Shown: positions 27,201 through 40,110 of the stretch, piece by piece
How the letters are laid out: every line of letters starts with the position of its first letter
How positions within the stretch are numbered: the stretch's first letter is position 1
Assembly: GCA_917880885.1 (NCBI GenBank)
Contig: OU862913.1
Coordinates: 25,367,286-25,431,285, forward strand
DNA: 64,000 bases
Source: Limnephilus marmoratus
Taxonomy: Eukaryota > Arthropoda > Insecta > Trichoptera > Limnephilidae
Direction of reading: 5' to 3'
Made by a program: the position numbers and the translations under genes
Notes under the pieces: generated by a model
What the model saw: only the letters and a program-made list of their open reading frames with translations
Database searches by the model: none
What the model was told of the DNA's origin: nothing

Positions 27201-27907
27201 ATGGCACCGAACTGACTGAAATTTTGAATTCTTTCTAAGAATCATGGTCTGTACACGAATCAATCCAAAAATCTACAGAGAATTTTTATTTTAAATCATA
27301 GTTTTAACATTTGGGTTCGGTCGTTTAAGCACTTGGGTCGGACATTTGAACACTTGGGGTCAGTCATAACTTTGGCCTTGTGGCTTCGAATCATCTGAAA
27401 TTTTGGATTTTTTTCTAAGAATCATTTTCTGTACCCGAATCAATCATAAAATCTACACAAAAATCATCGTTTTAACACTTGGGTTCGGTTGTTTAAGCAC
27501 TTGGGGTCGGATGTTTGAACACTTGCGTTTGGTCAAAACTTTGGCTTTATGACTCCGAACCGTCAGAAAATTTTGATTTTTACTACGAATCATGGTCTCT
27601 ACACGAATCAAGCAAAAAATCAGCCAAAAGAAGATTTTTTTCAAAAAAACATGGTTTAACGGGCGTTTTTAACAACAATTGTTGTCGGTCATAACTTCCG
27701 CCCTATGGCACCGAACCGACTGATATTTTGGATTCTTACTAAGAATCATGGTCTGTACACGAATCTACCCAAAAATCTAGAGAGAAATTTTATTTTAAAT
27801 CATAGTTTTAACACTTGGGGTCGGACGTTTGAACACTTGGGGTCGGTCATTACTTTGGCCTTGTGGCTTCGAATCATCTTAAATTTTGGATTTTTTTCTA
27901 AGAATCA
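24204..27907 (+). repeat. Two adjacent 11-monomer HOR copies of 1852 bp
   Basis: The hairpin-scar monomer set at 24204 recurs at 26056, and the TTGCGTTTGGTC monomer set at 25601 recurs at 27453, both 1852 bp apart. This is the same HOR type as at 4527-6378, so that class is spread through the array. Confidence 0.82.
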
Positions 27908-30900
27908 TTTTCTGTACCCGAATCAATCATAAAATCTACAAAAAAATCATCGTTTTAACACTTGGGTTCAATTGTTTTAGCACTTGGGGTCGGACGTTTG
28001 AACACTTGCGGTTGGTCAAAACTTTGGCTTTATGACTCCGAACCGTCTGAAATTTTTGATTTTTACTAAGAATCATGGTCTCTACACGAATCAAGCAAAA
28101 AATCGGCCAAAAGATGAGTTAAAAAAAAAACATCGTTTTGCGGGCGCTTTGTAACAACCATTGTTGTCGGTCATAATTTCGCCCTATAGCACCTAACCGA
28201 CTGATATTTTGGATTCTTACTAAGAATCATGGTCTGTTCACGAATCGATCTAAAAATCTACAGAGAAATTTCATTTTTAAAGAAAAATTCGTCTTAACAC
28301 TTGGGTTTCGTCATTTCAGCACTTGGGGTCGGACGTTGAACACTTGGGTTCCGTCAAAATTTTGCTTTATGGCTTCGAACCGTCTGAAAATTTGAATTCT
28401 TATTGAGAATCACGATCTGTACACGAATCAATCAAAAAATCTATAGAGAAATTAAAAAAAAATCATTGTTTTAACACTTGGGTTCGGTCGTTTAAGTACT
28501 TAGGGTCGGACGTTTAACACTTGGGGACTGTCGTAACTTTGGCCTTATGGCTTCGAATCGTCTGAAATTTTGGATTCTTACTAAGAATCATGGTCTCTAC
28601 ACTAATCAAGCAAAACATCGGCCAAAAGATGAATTAAAAAAAAAAACATCGTTTTGCGGGCGCTTTGTAACAACAATTGTTGTCGGTCATAATTTCGCCC
28701 TATAGCACCTAACCGACTGATATTTTGGATTCTTACTAAGAATCATGGTCTGTTCACGAATCGATCTAAAAATCTACAGAGATTTATTTTTTTAAATCAT
28801 AGTTTTAACACTTGGGTTCGGTCGTTTAAGGACTTGGGGTCGAACGTTTGAACACTTGGGGTCGGTCATAACTTTGGCCTTGCGAATTCGAATCATGTGA
28901 ACTTTTGGATTCTTATAAAGAATCATGGTCTGTACACGAATCAATCATAAAATCTACAAAGAGAATTATTTTTCCAAAAAATCATCGTTTTAACACATGG
29001 GTTCGGTCGTTTTAGCACTTAGGGTCGGACGTTTGAACACTTGGGGTCGGTCATAACTTCCGCCCTATGGCACCGAACTGACTGAAATTTTGAATTCTTT
29101 CTAAGAATCATGGTCTGTACACGAATCAATCCAAAAATCTACAGAGAATTTTTATTTTAAATCATAGTTTTAACATTTGGGTTCGGTCGTTTAAGCACTT
29201 GGAGTCGGACATTTGAACACTTGGGGTCAGTCATAACTTTGGCCTTGTGGCTTCGAATCATCTGAAGTTTTGGATTTTTTTCTAAGAATCATTTTCTGTA
29301 CCCGAATCAATCATAAAATCTACAAATAAATCATCGTTATAACACTTGGGTTCGGTTGTTTAAGCACTTGGGGTCGGATAATTGAACACCCAAGTGTTAA
29401 CCCGTCCGAAAATTTTGATTTTTACTACGAATCATGGTCTCTACACGAATCAAGCAAAAAATCAGCCAAAAGAAGATTTTTTTCAAAAAAACATGGTTTA
29501 ACGGGCGTTTTTAACAACAATTGTTTTCGGTCATAACTTCCGCCCTATGGCACCGAACCGACTGATATTTTGGATTCTTACTAAGAATCATGGTCTGTAC
29601 ACGAATCTACCCAAAAATCTAGAGAGAAATTTTATTTTAAATCATAGTTTTAACACTTGGGTTCGGTCGTTTAAGGACTTGGGGTCGGACGTTTGAACAC
29701 TTGGGGTCGGTCATTACTTTGGCCTTGTGGCTTCGAATCATCTTAAATTTTGGATTTTTTTCTAAGAATCATTTTCTGTACCCGAATCAATCATAAAATC
29801 TACAAAAAAAATCATCGTTTTAACACGTGGGTTCAATTGTTTTAGCACTTGGGGTCGGACGTTTGAACACTTGCGGTTGGTCAAAACTTTGGCTTTATGA
29901 CTCCGAACCGTCTGAAATTTTTGATTTTTACTAAGAATCATGGTCTCTACACGAATCAAGCAAAAAATCGGCCAAAAGATGAATTAAAAAAAAAACATCG
30001 TTTTGCGGGCGCTTTGTAACAACAATTGTTGTCGGTCATAATTTCGCCCTATAGCACCTAACCGACTGATATTTTGGATTATTACTAAGAATCATGGTCT
30101 GTTCACGAATCGATCTAAAAATCTACAGAGAAATTTCATTTTTAAAGAAAAATTCGTCTTAACACTTGGGTTTCGTCATTTCAGCACTTGGGGTCGGACG
30201 TTGAACACTTGGGTTCCGTCAAAATTTTGCTTTATGGCTTCGAACCGTCTGAAAATTTGAATTCTTATTGAGAATCACGGTCTGTACACGAATCAATCAA
30301 AAAATCTATAGAGAAATTAATAAAAAATCATCGTTTTAACACTTGGGTTCGGTCGTTTAAATACTTAGGGTCGGACGTTTAACACTTGGGGACTGTCGTA
30401 ACTTTGGCCTTATGGCTTCGAATCGTCTGAAATTTTGGATTCTTAATAAGAATCATGGTCTCTACACTAATCAAGCAAAACATCGGCCAAAAGATGAATT
30501 TAAAAAAAAACATCGTTTTGCGGGCGCTTTGTAACAACAATTGTTGTCGGTCATAATTTCGCCCTATAGCACCTAACCGACTGATATTTTGGATTCTTAC
30601 TAAGAATCATGGTCTGTTCACGAATCGATCTAAAAATCTACAGAGATTTATTTTTTTAAATCATAGTTTTAACACTTGGGTTCGGTCGTTTAAGGACTTG
30701 GGGTCGGACGTTTGAACACTTGGGGTCGGTCATAACTTTGGCCTTGCGAATTCGAATCATCTGAAATTTTGGATTCTTATAAAGAATCATGGTCTGTACA
30801 CGAATCAATCATAAAATCTACAAAGAGAATTATTTTTCCAAAAAATCATCGTTTTAACACATGGGTTCGGTCGTTTTAGCACTTAGGGTCGGACGTTTGA

Positions 30901-31056
30901 ACACTTGGGGTCGGTCATAACTTCAGCCCTATGGCACCGAACTGACTGAAATTTTGAATTCTTTCTAAGAATCATGGTCTGTACACGAATCAATCCAAAA
31001 ATCTACAGAGAATTTTAATTTTAAATCATAGTTTTAACATTTGGGTTCGGTCGTTT

Positions 31057-33060
31057 AAGTACTTAGGGTCGGACGTTTAACACTTGGGGACGGTCGTAAC
31101 TTTGGCCTTATGGCTTCGAATTGTCTGAAATTTTGAATTCTTACTAAGAATCATGGTCTCTACACTAATCAAGCAAAACATCGGCCAAAAGATGAATTTA
31201 AAAAAAAACATCGTTTTGCGGGCGCTTTGAAACAACAATTGTTGTCGGTCATAATTTCGCCCTATAGCACCTAAACGACTAATATTTTGGATTCTTACTA
31301 AAAATCATGGTTTGTTCACGAATCGATCTAAAAATCTACAGGGATTTATTTTTTTAAATCATAGTTTTAACACTTGGGTTCGGTCGTTTAAGGACTTGGG
31401 GTAGGACGTTTGAACACTTGGGGACGGTCGTAACTTTGGCCTTATGGCTTCGAATCGTCTGAATTTTTGGATTCTTACTAAGAATCATGGTCTGTACACA
31501 AATCAATCATAAAATCTACAAATAGATTTATTTTTAAAAAAATCATCGTTTTAACACTTGGTTTCGGTCGTTTAAGCACTTAGGGTAGGACGTTTGAACA
31601 CTTGGGGTCGGTCATAACTTTGGCCTTGTGGCTTCGAATCATGGTCTGTACACGAATCAATCATTTAATCTACAAAAAAATCATCATTTTAACACTTGGG
31701 TTTGGTCGTTTTAGCACTTAGGGTCGGACGTTTGAACTCTTGGGTCGGTCAAAACTTTGGCTTCATGGCTCCGAACCGTCATAAAATTTTGATTTTTACT
31801 AAGAATCGTGGTCTTTACACGAATCAATCAAAAAATCAGCCAAAAGAAGAATTTAAAAAAAAAACATGGTTTAACGGGCGCTTTGTAACAACAATTGTTG
31901 TCGGTCATAACTTCCGCCCTATGGCACCGAACCGACTGAAATTTTGGATTCTTTCTAAGAATCATGGTCTGTACACGAATCAATCCAAAAATCTACAGAG
32001 AATTTTTATTTTAAATCATAGTTTTAACACTTGGGTTCCGTCGTTTAAGCACATGGGGTCGGACGTTTGAACACTTTGGGTCGGTCATAACTTTGGCCTT
32101 GCGGCTTCGAATCATCTGAAATTTTGGATTCTTACTAAGAATCATGGTCTGTACACGAATCAATCAAAAAATCTACAAAGAGAATTATTTTACAAAAAAA
32201 TCATCGTTTTAACACTTGGGTTCGGTCGTTTTAGCACTTAAGGTCGGACGTTTGAACACTTGGGGTCGGTCATAACTTCCGCCCTATGGCACCGAACCGC
32301 TGATATTGTGGATTCTTACTAAGAATCATGGTCTGTTCACGAATCGATCTAAAAATCTACAGAGATTTATTTTTTTAAATCATAGTTTTAACACTTGGGT
32401 TCGGTCGTTTAAGGACTTGGGGTCGGACGTTTGAACACTTGGGGTCGGTCATAACTTTGGCCTTGCGAATTCGAATCATCTGAAATTTTGGATTCTTATA
32501 AAGAATCATGGTCTGTACACGAATCAATCATAAAATCTACAAAGAGAATTATTTTACCAAAAAATCATCGTTTTAACACATGGGTTCGGTCGTTTTAGCA
32601 CTTAGGGTCGGACGTTTGAACACTTGGGGTCGGTCATAACTTCCGCCCTATGGCACCGAACCGACTGAAATTTTGAATTCTTTCTAAGAATCATGGTCTG
32701 TACACGAATCAATCCAAAAATCTACAGAGAATTTTTATTTTAAATCACAGTTTTAACATTTGGGTTCGGTCGTTTAAGCACTTGGAGTCGGACATTTGAA
32801 CACTTGGGGTCAGTCATAACTTTGGCCTTGTGGCTTCGAATCATCTGAAATTTTGGATTTTTTTCTAAGAATCATTTTCTGTACCCGAATCAATCATAAA
32901 ATCTACAAAAAAATCATCGTTATAACACTTGGGTTCGGTTGTTTAAGCACTTGGGGTCGGATGTTTGAACACCCAAGTGTTAACCCGTCCGAAAATTTTG
33001 ATTTTTACTACGAATCATGGTCTCTACACGAATCAAGCAAAAAATCAGCCAAAAGAAGAT
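31057..33060 (+). repeat. Irregular monomer block, copy 2 of 3
   Basis: Same monomer order and private variants as 19140-21190, displaced by 11,885 bp over most of its length. About 30 bp are missing near 31640, where GGCTTCGAATCAT runs directly into GGTCTGTACACG. Confidence 0.8.
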
Positions 33061-35412
33061 TTTTTCAAAAAAACATGGTTTAACGGGCGTTTTTAACAAC
33101 AATTGTTTTCGGTCATAACTTCCGCCCTATGGCACTGAACCGACTGATATTTTGGATTCTTACTAAGAATCATGGTCTGTACACGAATCTACCCAAAAAT
33201 CTAGAGAGAAATTTTATTTTAAATCATAGTTTTAACACTTGGGTTCGGTCGTTTAAGGACTTGGGGTCGGACGTTTGAACACTTGGGGTCGGTCATTACT
33301 TTGGCCTTGTGGCTTCGAATCATCTTAAATTTTGGATTTTTTTCTAAGAATCATTATCTGTACCCGAATCAATCATAAAATCTACAAAAAAAATCATCGT
33401 TTTAACACTTGGGTTCAATTGTTTTAGCACTTGGGGTCGGACGTTTGAACACTTGCGGTTGGTCAAAACTTTGGCTTTATGACTCCGAACCGTCTGAAAT
33501 TTTTGATTTTTACTAAGAATCATGGTCTCTACACGAATCAAGCAAAAAATCGGCCAAAAGATGAATTAAAAAAAAAACATCGTTTTGCGGGCGCTTTGTA
33601 ACAACAATTGTTGTCGGTCATAATTTCGCCCTATAGCACCTAACCGACTGATATTTTGGATTCTTACTAAGAATCATGGTCTGTTCACGAATCGATCTAA
33701 AAATCTACAGAGAAATTTCATTTTTAAAGAAAAATTCGTCTTAACACTTGGGTTTCGTCATTTCAGCACTTGGGGTCGGACGTTGAACACTTGGGTTCCG
33801 TCAAAATTTTGCTTTATGGCTTCGAACCGTCTGAAAATTTGAATTCTTATTGATAATCACGGTCTGTACACGAATCAATCAAAAAATCTATAGAGAAATT
33901 AAAAAAAAATCATCGTTTTAACACTTGGGTTCGGTCGTTTAAATACTTAGGGTCGGACGTTTAACACTTGGGGACTGTCGTAACTTTGGCCTTATGGCTT
34001 CGAATCGTCTGAAATTTTGGATTCTTAATAAGAATCATGGTCTCTACACTAATCAAGCAAAACATCGGCCAAAAGATGAATTTAAAAAAAAACATCGTTT
34101 TGCGGGCGCTTTGTAACAACAATTGTTGTCGGTCATAATTTCGCCCTATAGCACCTAACCGACTGATATTTTGGATTCTTACTAAGAATCATGGTCTGTT
34201 AACGAATCGATCTAAAAATCTACAGAGATTTATTTTTTTAAATCATAGTTTTAACACTTGGGTTCGGTCGTTTAAGGACTTGGGGTCGGACGTTTGAACA
34301 CTTGGGGTCGGTCATAACTTTGGCCTTGCGAATTCGAATCATCTGAAATTTTGGATTCTTATAAAGAATCATGGTCTGTACACGAATCAATCATAAAATC
34401 TACAAAGAGAATTATTTTTCCAAAAAATCATCGTTTTAACACATGGGTTCGGTCGTTTTAGCACTTAGGGTCGGACGTTTGAACACTTGGGGTCGGTCAT
34501 AACTTCAGCCCTATGGCACCGAACTGACTGAAATTTTGAATTCTTTCTAAGAATCATGGTCTGTACACGAATCAATCCAAAAATCTACAGAGAATTTTTA
34601 TTTTAAATCATAGTTTTAACATTTGGGTTCGGTCGTTTAAGCACTTGGGTCGGACATTTGAACACTTGGGGTCAGTCATAACTTTGGCCTTGTGGCTTCG
34701 AATCATCTGAAATTTTGGATTTTTTTCTAAGAATCATTTTCTGTACCCGAATCAATCATAAAATCTACACAAAAATCATCGTTTTAACACTTGGGTTCGG
34801 TTGTTTAAGCACTTGGGGTCGGATGTTTGAACACTTGCGTTTGGTCAAAACTTTGGCTTTATGACTCCGAACCGTCAGAAAATTTTGATTTTTACTACGA
34901 ATCATGGTCTCTACACGAATCAAGCAAAAAATCAGCCAAAAGAAGATTTTTTTCAAAAAAACATGGTTTAACGGGCGCTTTGTAACAACAATTGTTGTCG
35001 GTCATAACTTCCGCCCTATGGCACAGAACCGACTGATATTTTGGATTCTTACTAAGAATCATGGTCTGTACACGAATCTACCCAAAAATCTAGAGAGAAA
35101 TTTTATTTTAAATCATAGTTTTAACACTTGGGTTCGGTCGTTTAAGGACTTGGGGTCGGACGTTTGAACACTTGGGGTCGGTCATTACTTTGGCCTTGTG
35201 GCTTCGAATTATCTTAAATTTTGGATTTTTTTCTAAGAATCATTTTCTGTACCCGAATCAATCATAAAATCTACAAAAAAATCATCGTTTTAACACTTGG
35301 GTTCAATTGTTTTAGCACTTGGGGTCGGACGTTTGAACACTTGCGGTTTGTCAAAACTTTGGCTTTATGACTCCGAACCGTCTGAAATTTTTGATTTTTA
35401 CTAAAAATCATG

Positions 35413-37070
35413 GTCTCTACACTAATCAAGCAAAACATCGGCCAAAAGATGAATAAAAAAAAACATCGTTTTGCGGGCGCTTTGTAACAACAATTGTTGT
35501 CGGTCATAATTTCGCCCTATAGCACCTAACCGACTGATATTTTGGATTCTTACTAAGAATCATGGTCTGTTCACGAATCGATCTAAAAATCTACAGAGAA
35601 ATTTCATTTTTAAATAAAAATTCGTCTTAACACTTGGGTTTCGTCATTTCAGCACTTGGGGTCGGACGTTGAACACTTGGGTTCCGTCAAAATTTTGCTT
35701 TATGGCTTCAAACCGTCTGAAAATTTGGATTCTTATTGAGAATCACGGTCTGTATACGAATCAATCAAAAAATCTATAGAGAAATTAAAAAAAAAAATCA
35801 TCGTTTTAACACTTGGGTTCGGTCGTTTAAGTACTTAGGGTCGGACGTTTAACACTTGGGGACGGTCGTAACTTTGGCCTTATGGCTTCGAATTGTTTGA
35901 AATTTTGAATTCTTACTAAGAATCATGGTCTCTACACTAATCAAGCAAAACATCGGCCAAAAGATGAATTTAAAAAAAAACATCGTTTTGCGGGCGCTTT
36001 GTAACAACAATTGTTGTCGGTCATAATTTCGCCCTATAGCACCTAAACGACTGATATTTTGGATTCTTACTAAAAATCATGGTTTGTTCACGAATCGATC
36101 TAAAAATCTACAGGGATTTATTTTTTTAAATCATAGTTTTAACACTTGGGTTCGGTCGTTTAAGGACTTGGGGTCGGACGTTTGAACACTTGGGGACGGT
36201 CGTAACTTTGGCCTTATGGCTTCGAATCGTCTGAATTTTTGGATTCTTACTAAGAATCATGGTCTGTACACAAATCAATCATATAATCTACAAATAGATT
36301 TATTTTTAAAAAAATCATCGTTTTAACACTTGGTTTCGGTCGTTTAAGCACTTAGGGTAGGACGTTTGAACACTTGGGGTCGGTCATAACTTTGGCCTTG
36401 TGGCTTCGAATCATCTGAAATTTTGGATTCTTACTAAGAATCATGGTCTGTACACGAATCAATCATTTAATCTACAAAAAAATCATCATTTTAACACTTG
36501 GGTTTGGTCGTTTTAGCACTTAGGGTCGGACGTTTGAACTCTTGGGTCGGTCAAAACTTTGGCTTCATGGCTCCGAACCGTCACAAAATTTTGATTTTTA
36601 CTAAGAATCGTGGTCTTTACACGAATCAAGCAAAAAATCAGCCAAAAGAAGAATTTAAAAAAAAAACATGGTTTAACGGGCGCTTTGTAACAACAATTGT
36701 TGTCGGTCATAACTTCCGCCCTATGGCACCGAACCGACTGAAATTTTGGATTCTTTCTAAGAATCATGGTCTGTACACGAATCAATCCAAAAATCTACAG
36801 AGAATTTTTATTTTAAATCATAGTTTTAACACTTGCGTTCCGTCGTTTAAGCACATGGGGTCGGACGTTTGAACACTTTGGGTCGGTCATAACTTTGGCC
36901 TTGCGGCTTCGAATCATCTGAAATTTTGGATTCTTACTAAGAATCATGGTCTGTACACGAATCAATCAAAAAATCTACCAAGAGAATTATTTTACAAAAA
37001 AATCATCGTTTTAACACTTGGGTTCGGTCGTTTTTGCACTTAGGGTCAGACGTTTGAACACTTGGGGTCG
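35413..37070 (+). repeat. Irregular monomer block, copy 3 of 3, next to the array end
   Basis: Matches 18726-20390 with a displacement of 16,687 bp. After about 37.03 kb it diverges, and the satellite stops at 37218. Confidence 0.8.
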
Positions 37071-37438
37071 GTCAATACGTTGGCTTTATGGCTCCAAACT
37101 GTCAGAAATTTTTGATTTTTTCTAAGAATCATGGTCTTTACACGAATCAAGCAAAAAATCATCCAAAAGAAGATATTTTCAAAAAAACATCATTTAAAGG
37201 GCGCTTTTTAACAACAATAGAGAACTCTTGTCCAATTTTTTTATTTTTTTTAATGAATAAAGACCTTCAAACTTAAATAACTTCTTTTTTATTTTTATTT
37301 TTATAGTTAGTTTTAATAGTTAAAATTATTGTCAAAGTTTTAATTTTTCAAGACTCCTAAAAACGCACCGCACTAAGGTTGTTTATGTGATCTCTTCACC
37401 CACCTATAGTTTATTATTTTCAAGTTGTCTTTTTGAAT

Positions 37439-38252
37439 CAGTGATGTTATGTCGAGGGAAATTTCCCTAGATCTAGGGGAGAAAAATATTTTTTAGGGAT
37501 AAGGGAAATCAGGACAAAATCTAGGGAAATTTCGAACTATGGCAAATTTTTTATTACATATGACAATATTACTGATGTTATATTTATATATATATATACG
37601 TATATATATTTGTTGGGATTCCTATGAATCTTAATTATTGTTCATGTACTTACGTGCAATGTTATTTTTAACACTGACAACTCAAAATGATATTAGGGAA
37701 CGTACCCATACTACGTGACACGTTCGGGGGGGGGGGGGGTCTTCAAAATACCACGCTTGGTACAAATGAGCGGCGGGTTGCTTAGGTTTTTGGTCACGGT
37801 GGGGGGGGGGGGGGGGGGTTAAAAAGTGCAAAAAGTTTGTCACGTAGTATGGGTACGTTCCCTATGTATCTAAAAAGATAAATGGGACCTCTGAAAAAAA
37901 AAATTATTTATGTTTTAAGTTCCGTTTTTTCGGTGATTGCAGTTGATTTTTATTTCACAAAGTGTTTTTTTTTTAATTTGGAATTCAGTTTCTAATTCAG
38001 TGGTGAGTGTATTCGTACTTTTAAATTGTTACTTCACGTAGCACAAAGTGTTTTATTTGGAAAAGCACAGTATTATAAGTATATTTACCAAGTTCCGATA
38101 TCTTTCCAATTAATTAATCATATTAATTAACATATAACAGGATTAGTGTTACACAATCAGGTGGCTACCTAGGTAATTGCGTAAATGTGAAATTCTAGGG
38201 AAATTTCACTTCGAAATCTAGGGAAATAATTTTTTTGGGCAGAACATCCCTG
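37439..38252. mobile_element. hAT-like non-autonomous DNA element
   Basis: The left end reads CAGTGATGTTATG. The right end, on the minus strand, reads CAGGGATGTTCTG. Flanking 8-mers TTTTGAAT (37431-37438) and TTTTAAAT (38253-38260) match at 7 of 8 bases. Ends starting CAG and an 8-bp target duplication are typical of the hAT superfamily. CTAGGGAAAT is repeated near both ends (for example 37455-37540 and 38195-38226), like subterminal transposase-binding repeats. No transposase frame is visible. The 814 bp include a nested 167-bp MITE, so the element itself is about 645 bp. Confidence 0.75.
37696..37862. mobile_element. 167-bp MITE with perfect 24-bp terminal inverted repeats and TA target duplication
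   Basis: The left end 37696-37719 starts GGGAACGTACCCATAC. The right end 37839-37862 is its exact reverse complement. TA lies on both sides (37694-37695 and 37863-37864), pointing to Tc1/mariner-type mobilisation. The interior has two long G runs and no coding capacity. It lies inside the hAT-like element, so it is the younger insertion. Confidence 0.85.
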
Positions 38253-38886
38253 TTTTAAATGGCAGAAGGCAGAAGATGGCCGATTAATACTATGACATTT
38301 AGGTGTTAGAAGTCGTTTTTTATTCAAGATTAACTGCTTTTAATATAGAAAAACATTGGTAAAATGTCCACATTTCACTGCTACTGTTATTGTTTTTAAT
38401 CAAAGTGCAATATAAAAACAATCAATCATCGTAAGTATTTGCAATCATTGCAAATACATATAACATCGTGTTTTTTGTATAACACATACAGAATAGTATT
38501 TATAGTAGCGTGGGTTTCGGCCGCCCGGGGCGGAGGAAAATTTTGCCGCCCCCCCCCTCTAACTTCTAGAGGTACTTTTTCCGCAGATTTGCACTGACCG
38601 GGGGGGGGGGGTAGATATTCTATTTTTTTATGCCGATTTTTATAATCCTATGTGCCGAGTACTCTTCCAATAAAATCATGCTTAAAAATTCTACTACAAA
38701 TTTATATATAACTGCTCTCAGAAATCGAGAATTGTATGCTTGTAATAGAATTTCGCATCTTCATCACGCATATGGAATGCAACTCAAATGCAAAGCTTCA
38801 CTCGGTACACGATGAATCGGCAACTTATTGATATATTGATAACACAAAACTGGTTTAAATTAAAATAAATATGCGGTTTATCAAAA

Positions 38887-39180
38887 CTACACTCAGAACA
38901 TAAAATGGTTTTCTTTGATTCTAGCGGCACATATATTCTGAACACAAAACTGGTTTTAATTAAATCTGTATGTGGTGAATTAAAGCTACACTCAGAACAT
39001 GAAAATGGTTTTTCTTTAATTATGCCGGCAATTACATTCTGAATATAAAACTGGTTTTAATTAAATCTGTACGCGGTGAATTAAAACTACACTCAAAACA
39101 TGAAAAGTGTTTTTCTTTGATTCTGCCGGCATTTACATTCTGAACACAAAACTGGTTTTAATTAATTAAAAATTCCACTA
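38887..39180 (+). repeat. About 100-bp tandem repeat, three copies
   Basis: CTACACTCA recurs at 38887, 38986 and 39087. Each unit contains AACATGAAAA(T/G)GGTTTT, TCTTTGATTCTGCCGGCA-like sequence, ACATTCTGAA and AAACTGGTTTTAATTAA. Related single units appear at 39950 and 50380, so this is internal sequence of the surrounding DNA element. Confidence 0.8.
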
Positions 39181-39945
39181 GAAGACTTGAAATATAATTT
39201 ATTATTAAGTATTTTAAAAATACACACACTAGAAGACAAAGACAGACGTAAAATAAACGACTTAACATTTTTATTCAAAATAATTAACTCTAATTTTGAC
39301 TGTTGCGAACTACGCAACTCATAAACTTACGAATACCGACAGTAACTACACGACAAAATACACTATTCTACTGTAGAATTCATAAACGGAACTACATTGC
39401 CCACTCTCCGATACAACGATTTCACACTATGGGAAATCAGTACTTAGGTGATATTGACATATTTAACATAAACTTGGCGAAATTTGTTGATCTTGTAAAA
39501 AACTTATTCCAAAACCAAAACCTATCTGTTTTTCTGAAAACCTATGAAATCGCTGTATTTTTGTATTTTTATCACTTGTGTGCTTTTTTATCAAATTTTA
39601 TTTTTATTATTTCTGTATATATTTAAAAATAATCTGTCATGAATTATTTGTACTACTTACCAAAATGTAAAAGCCTTTTGTGCGTTAAATAAATAATTAA
39701 ATCTGTTTGTGGTGAATTAAACCTACACTCAGAACATCGGGGCGGAGGAAAATTTCACCGCCCCCTTATTTGGGACTTCAAGCGGTGGCGGGGGGGAGGG
39801 GGAATAAATAATAGTTATACACGCAACAATCAATTTCTCAGAATTTTACAGCATTATGTAACTCAAATGTAAAGCTTCACTCGATGCAGGATGAATCTGC
39901 AACTCGTTATTTAATTTATCGTTGTATTCTGAACACAAAACCAGT

Positions 39946-40110
39946 TTGTATGCGGTGAATTAAAACAACACTCAGAACATGAAAATGGTTTTTCTTTGAT
40001 TCTGGCAGCACATACATAGTCTGCAAATAGAATATAATAACTGAACTTCGAATAAAATAATGTTTTCCTTTGAATTGTGTCAGCAGATGAATTCTCAAAT
40101 GGAATTTTAC
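39946..40110 (+). repeat. Left member of a direct repeat pair flanking the Gypsy element
   Basis: Sequence from GCGGTGAATTAAAACAACAC through ATTCTGGCAGCACATACATA to GCAGATGAATTC is closely matched at about 50365-50520. Both belong to the DNA element family of this island. Confidence 0.7.

Larger units (their letters stand above)
1..37218 (+). repeat. Satellite array, block 1 (about 150-185 bp monomers in higher-order repeats)
   Basis: Near-continuous tandem repetition from the first base. A typical type A monomer runs: ATCATAGTTTTAACAC, three 22-bp sub-repeats, a CATAACTTTGGCC segment, GAATCATCTGAAATTTTGGATT, GAATCATGGTCTGTACACG, then an A/T-rich linker. Type B monomers start AACATCGTTTTGCGGGCG or AACATGGTTTAACGGGCG and carry a 14-bp palindrome. 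Types alternate in a fixed order within 10-, 11- or 13-monomer HORs. Adjacent HOR copies differ by only scattered substitutions, whereas neighbouring monomers differ strongly, which is the signature of HOR-level homogenisation. The array starts outside the window. It ends at 37218 inside a type B palindrome. Short open frames in it recur with the HOR and are by-products of the repeat. A centromeric or pericentromeric site is possible but not shown by sequence alone. Confidence 0.97.

Noticed and set aside
475..36872. Dozens of 60-124 codon open frames in the satellite on both strands
   Set aside because: They recur with the HOR period, overlap each other in opposite strands and are made only of monomer sequence; no protein family is recognisable.
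1..37218. CRISPR-like array of repeats and spacers
   Set aside because: Monomers are 150-185 bp and directly tandem with related, not unique, intervening sequence; this is satellite DNA in a eukaryotic context.
39303..39626. 107-codon frame between DNA element fragments
   Set aside because: Low-complexity, Phe/Ile-rich, no recognisable domain and no start or splice context; AT-rich chance frame is the simpler reading.
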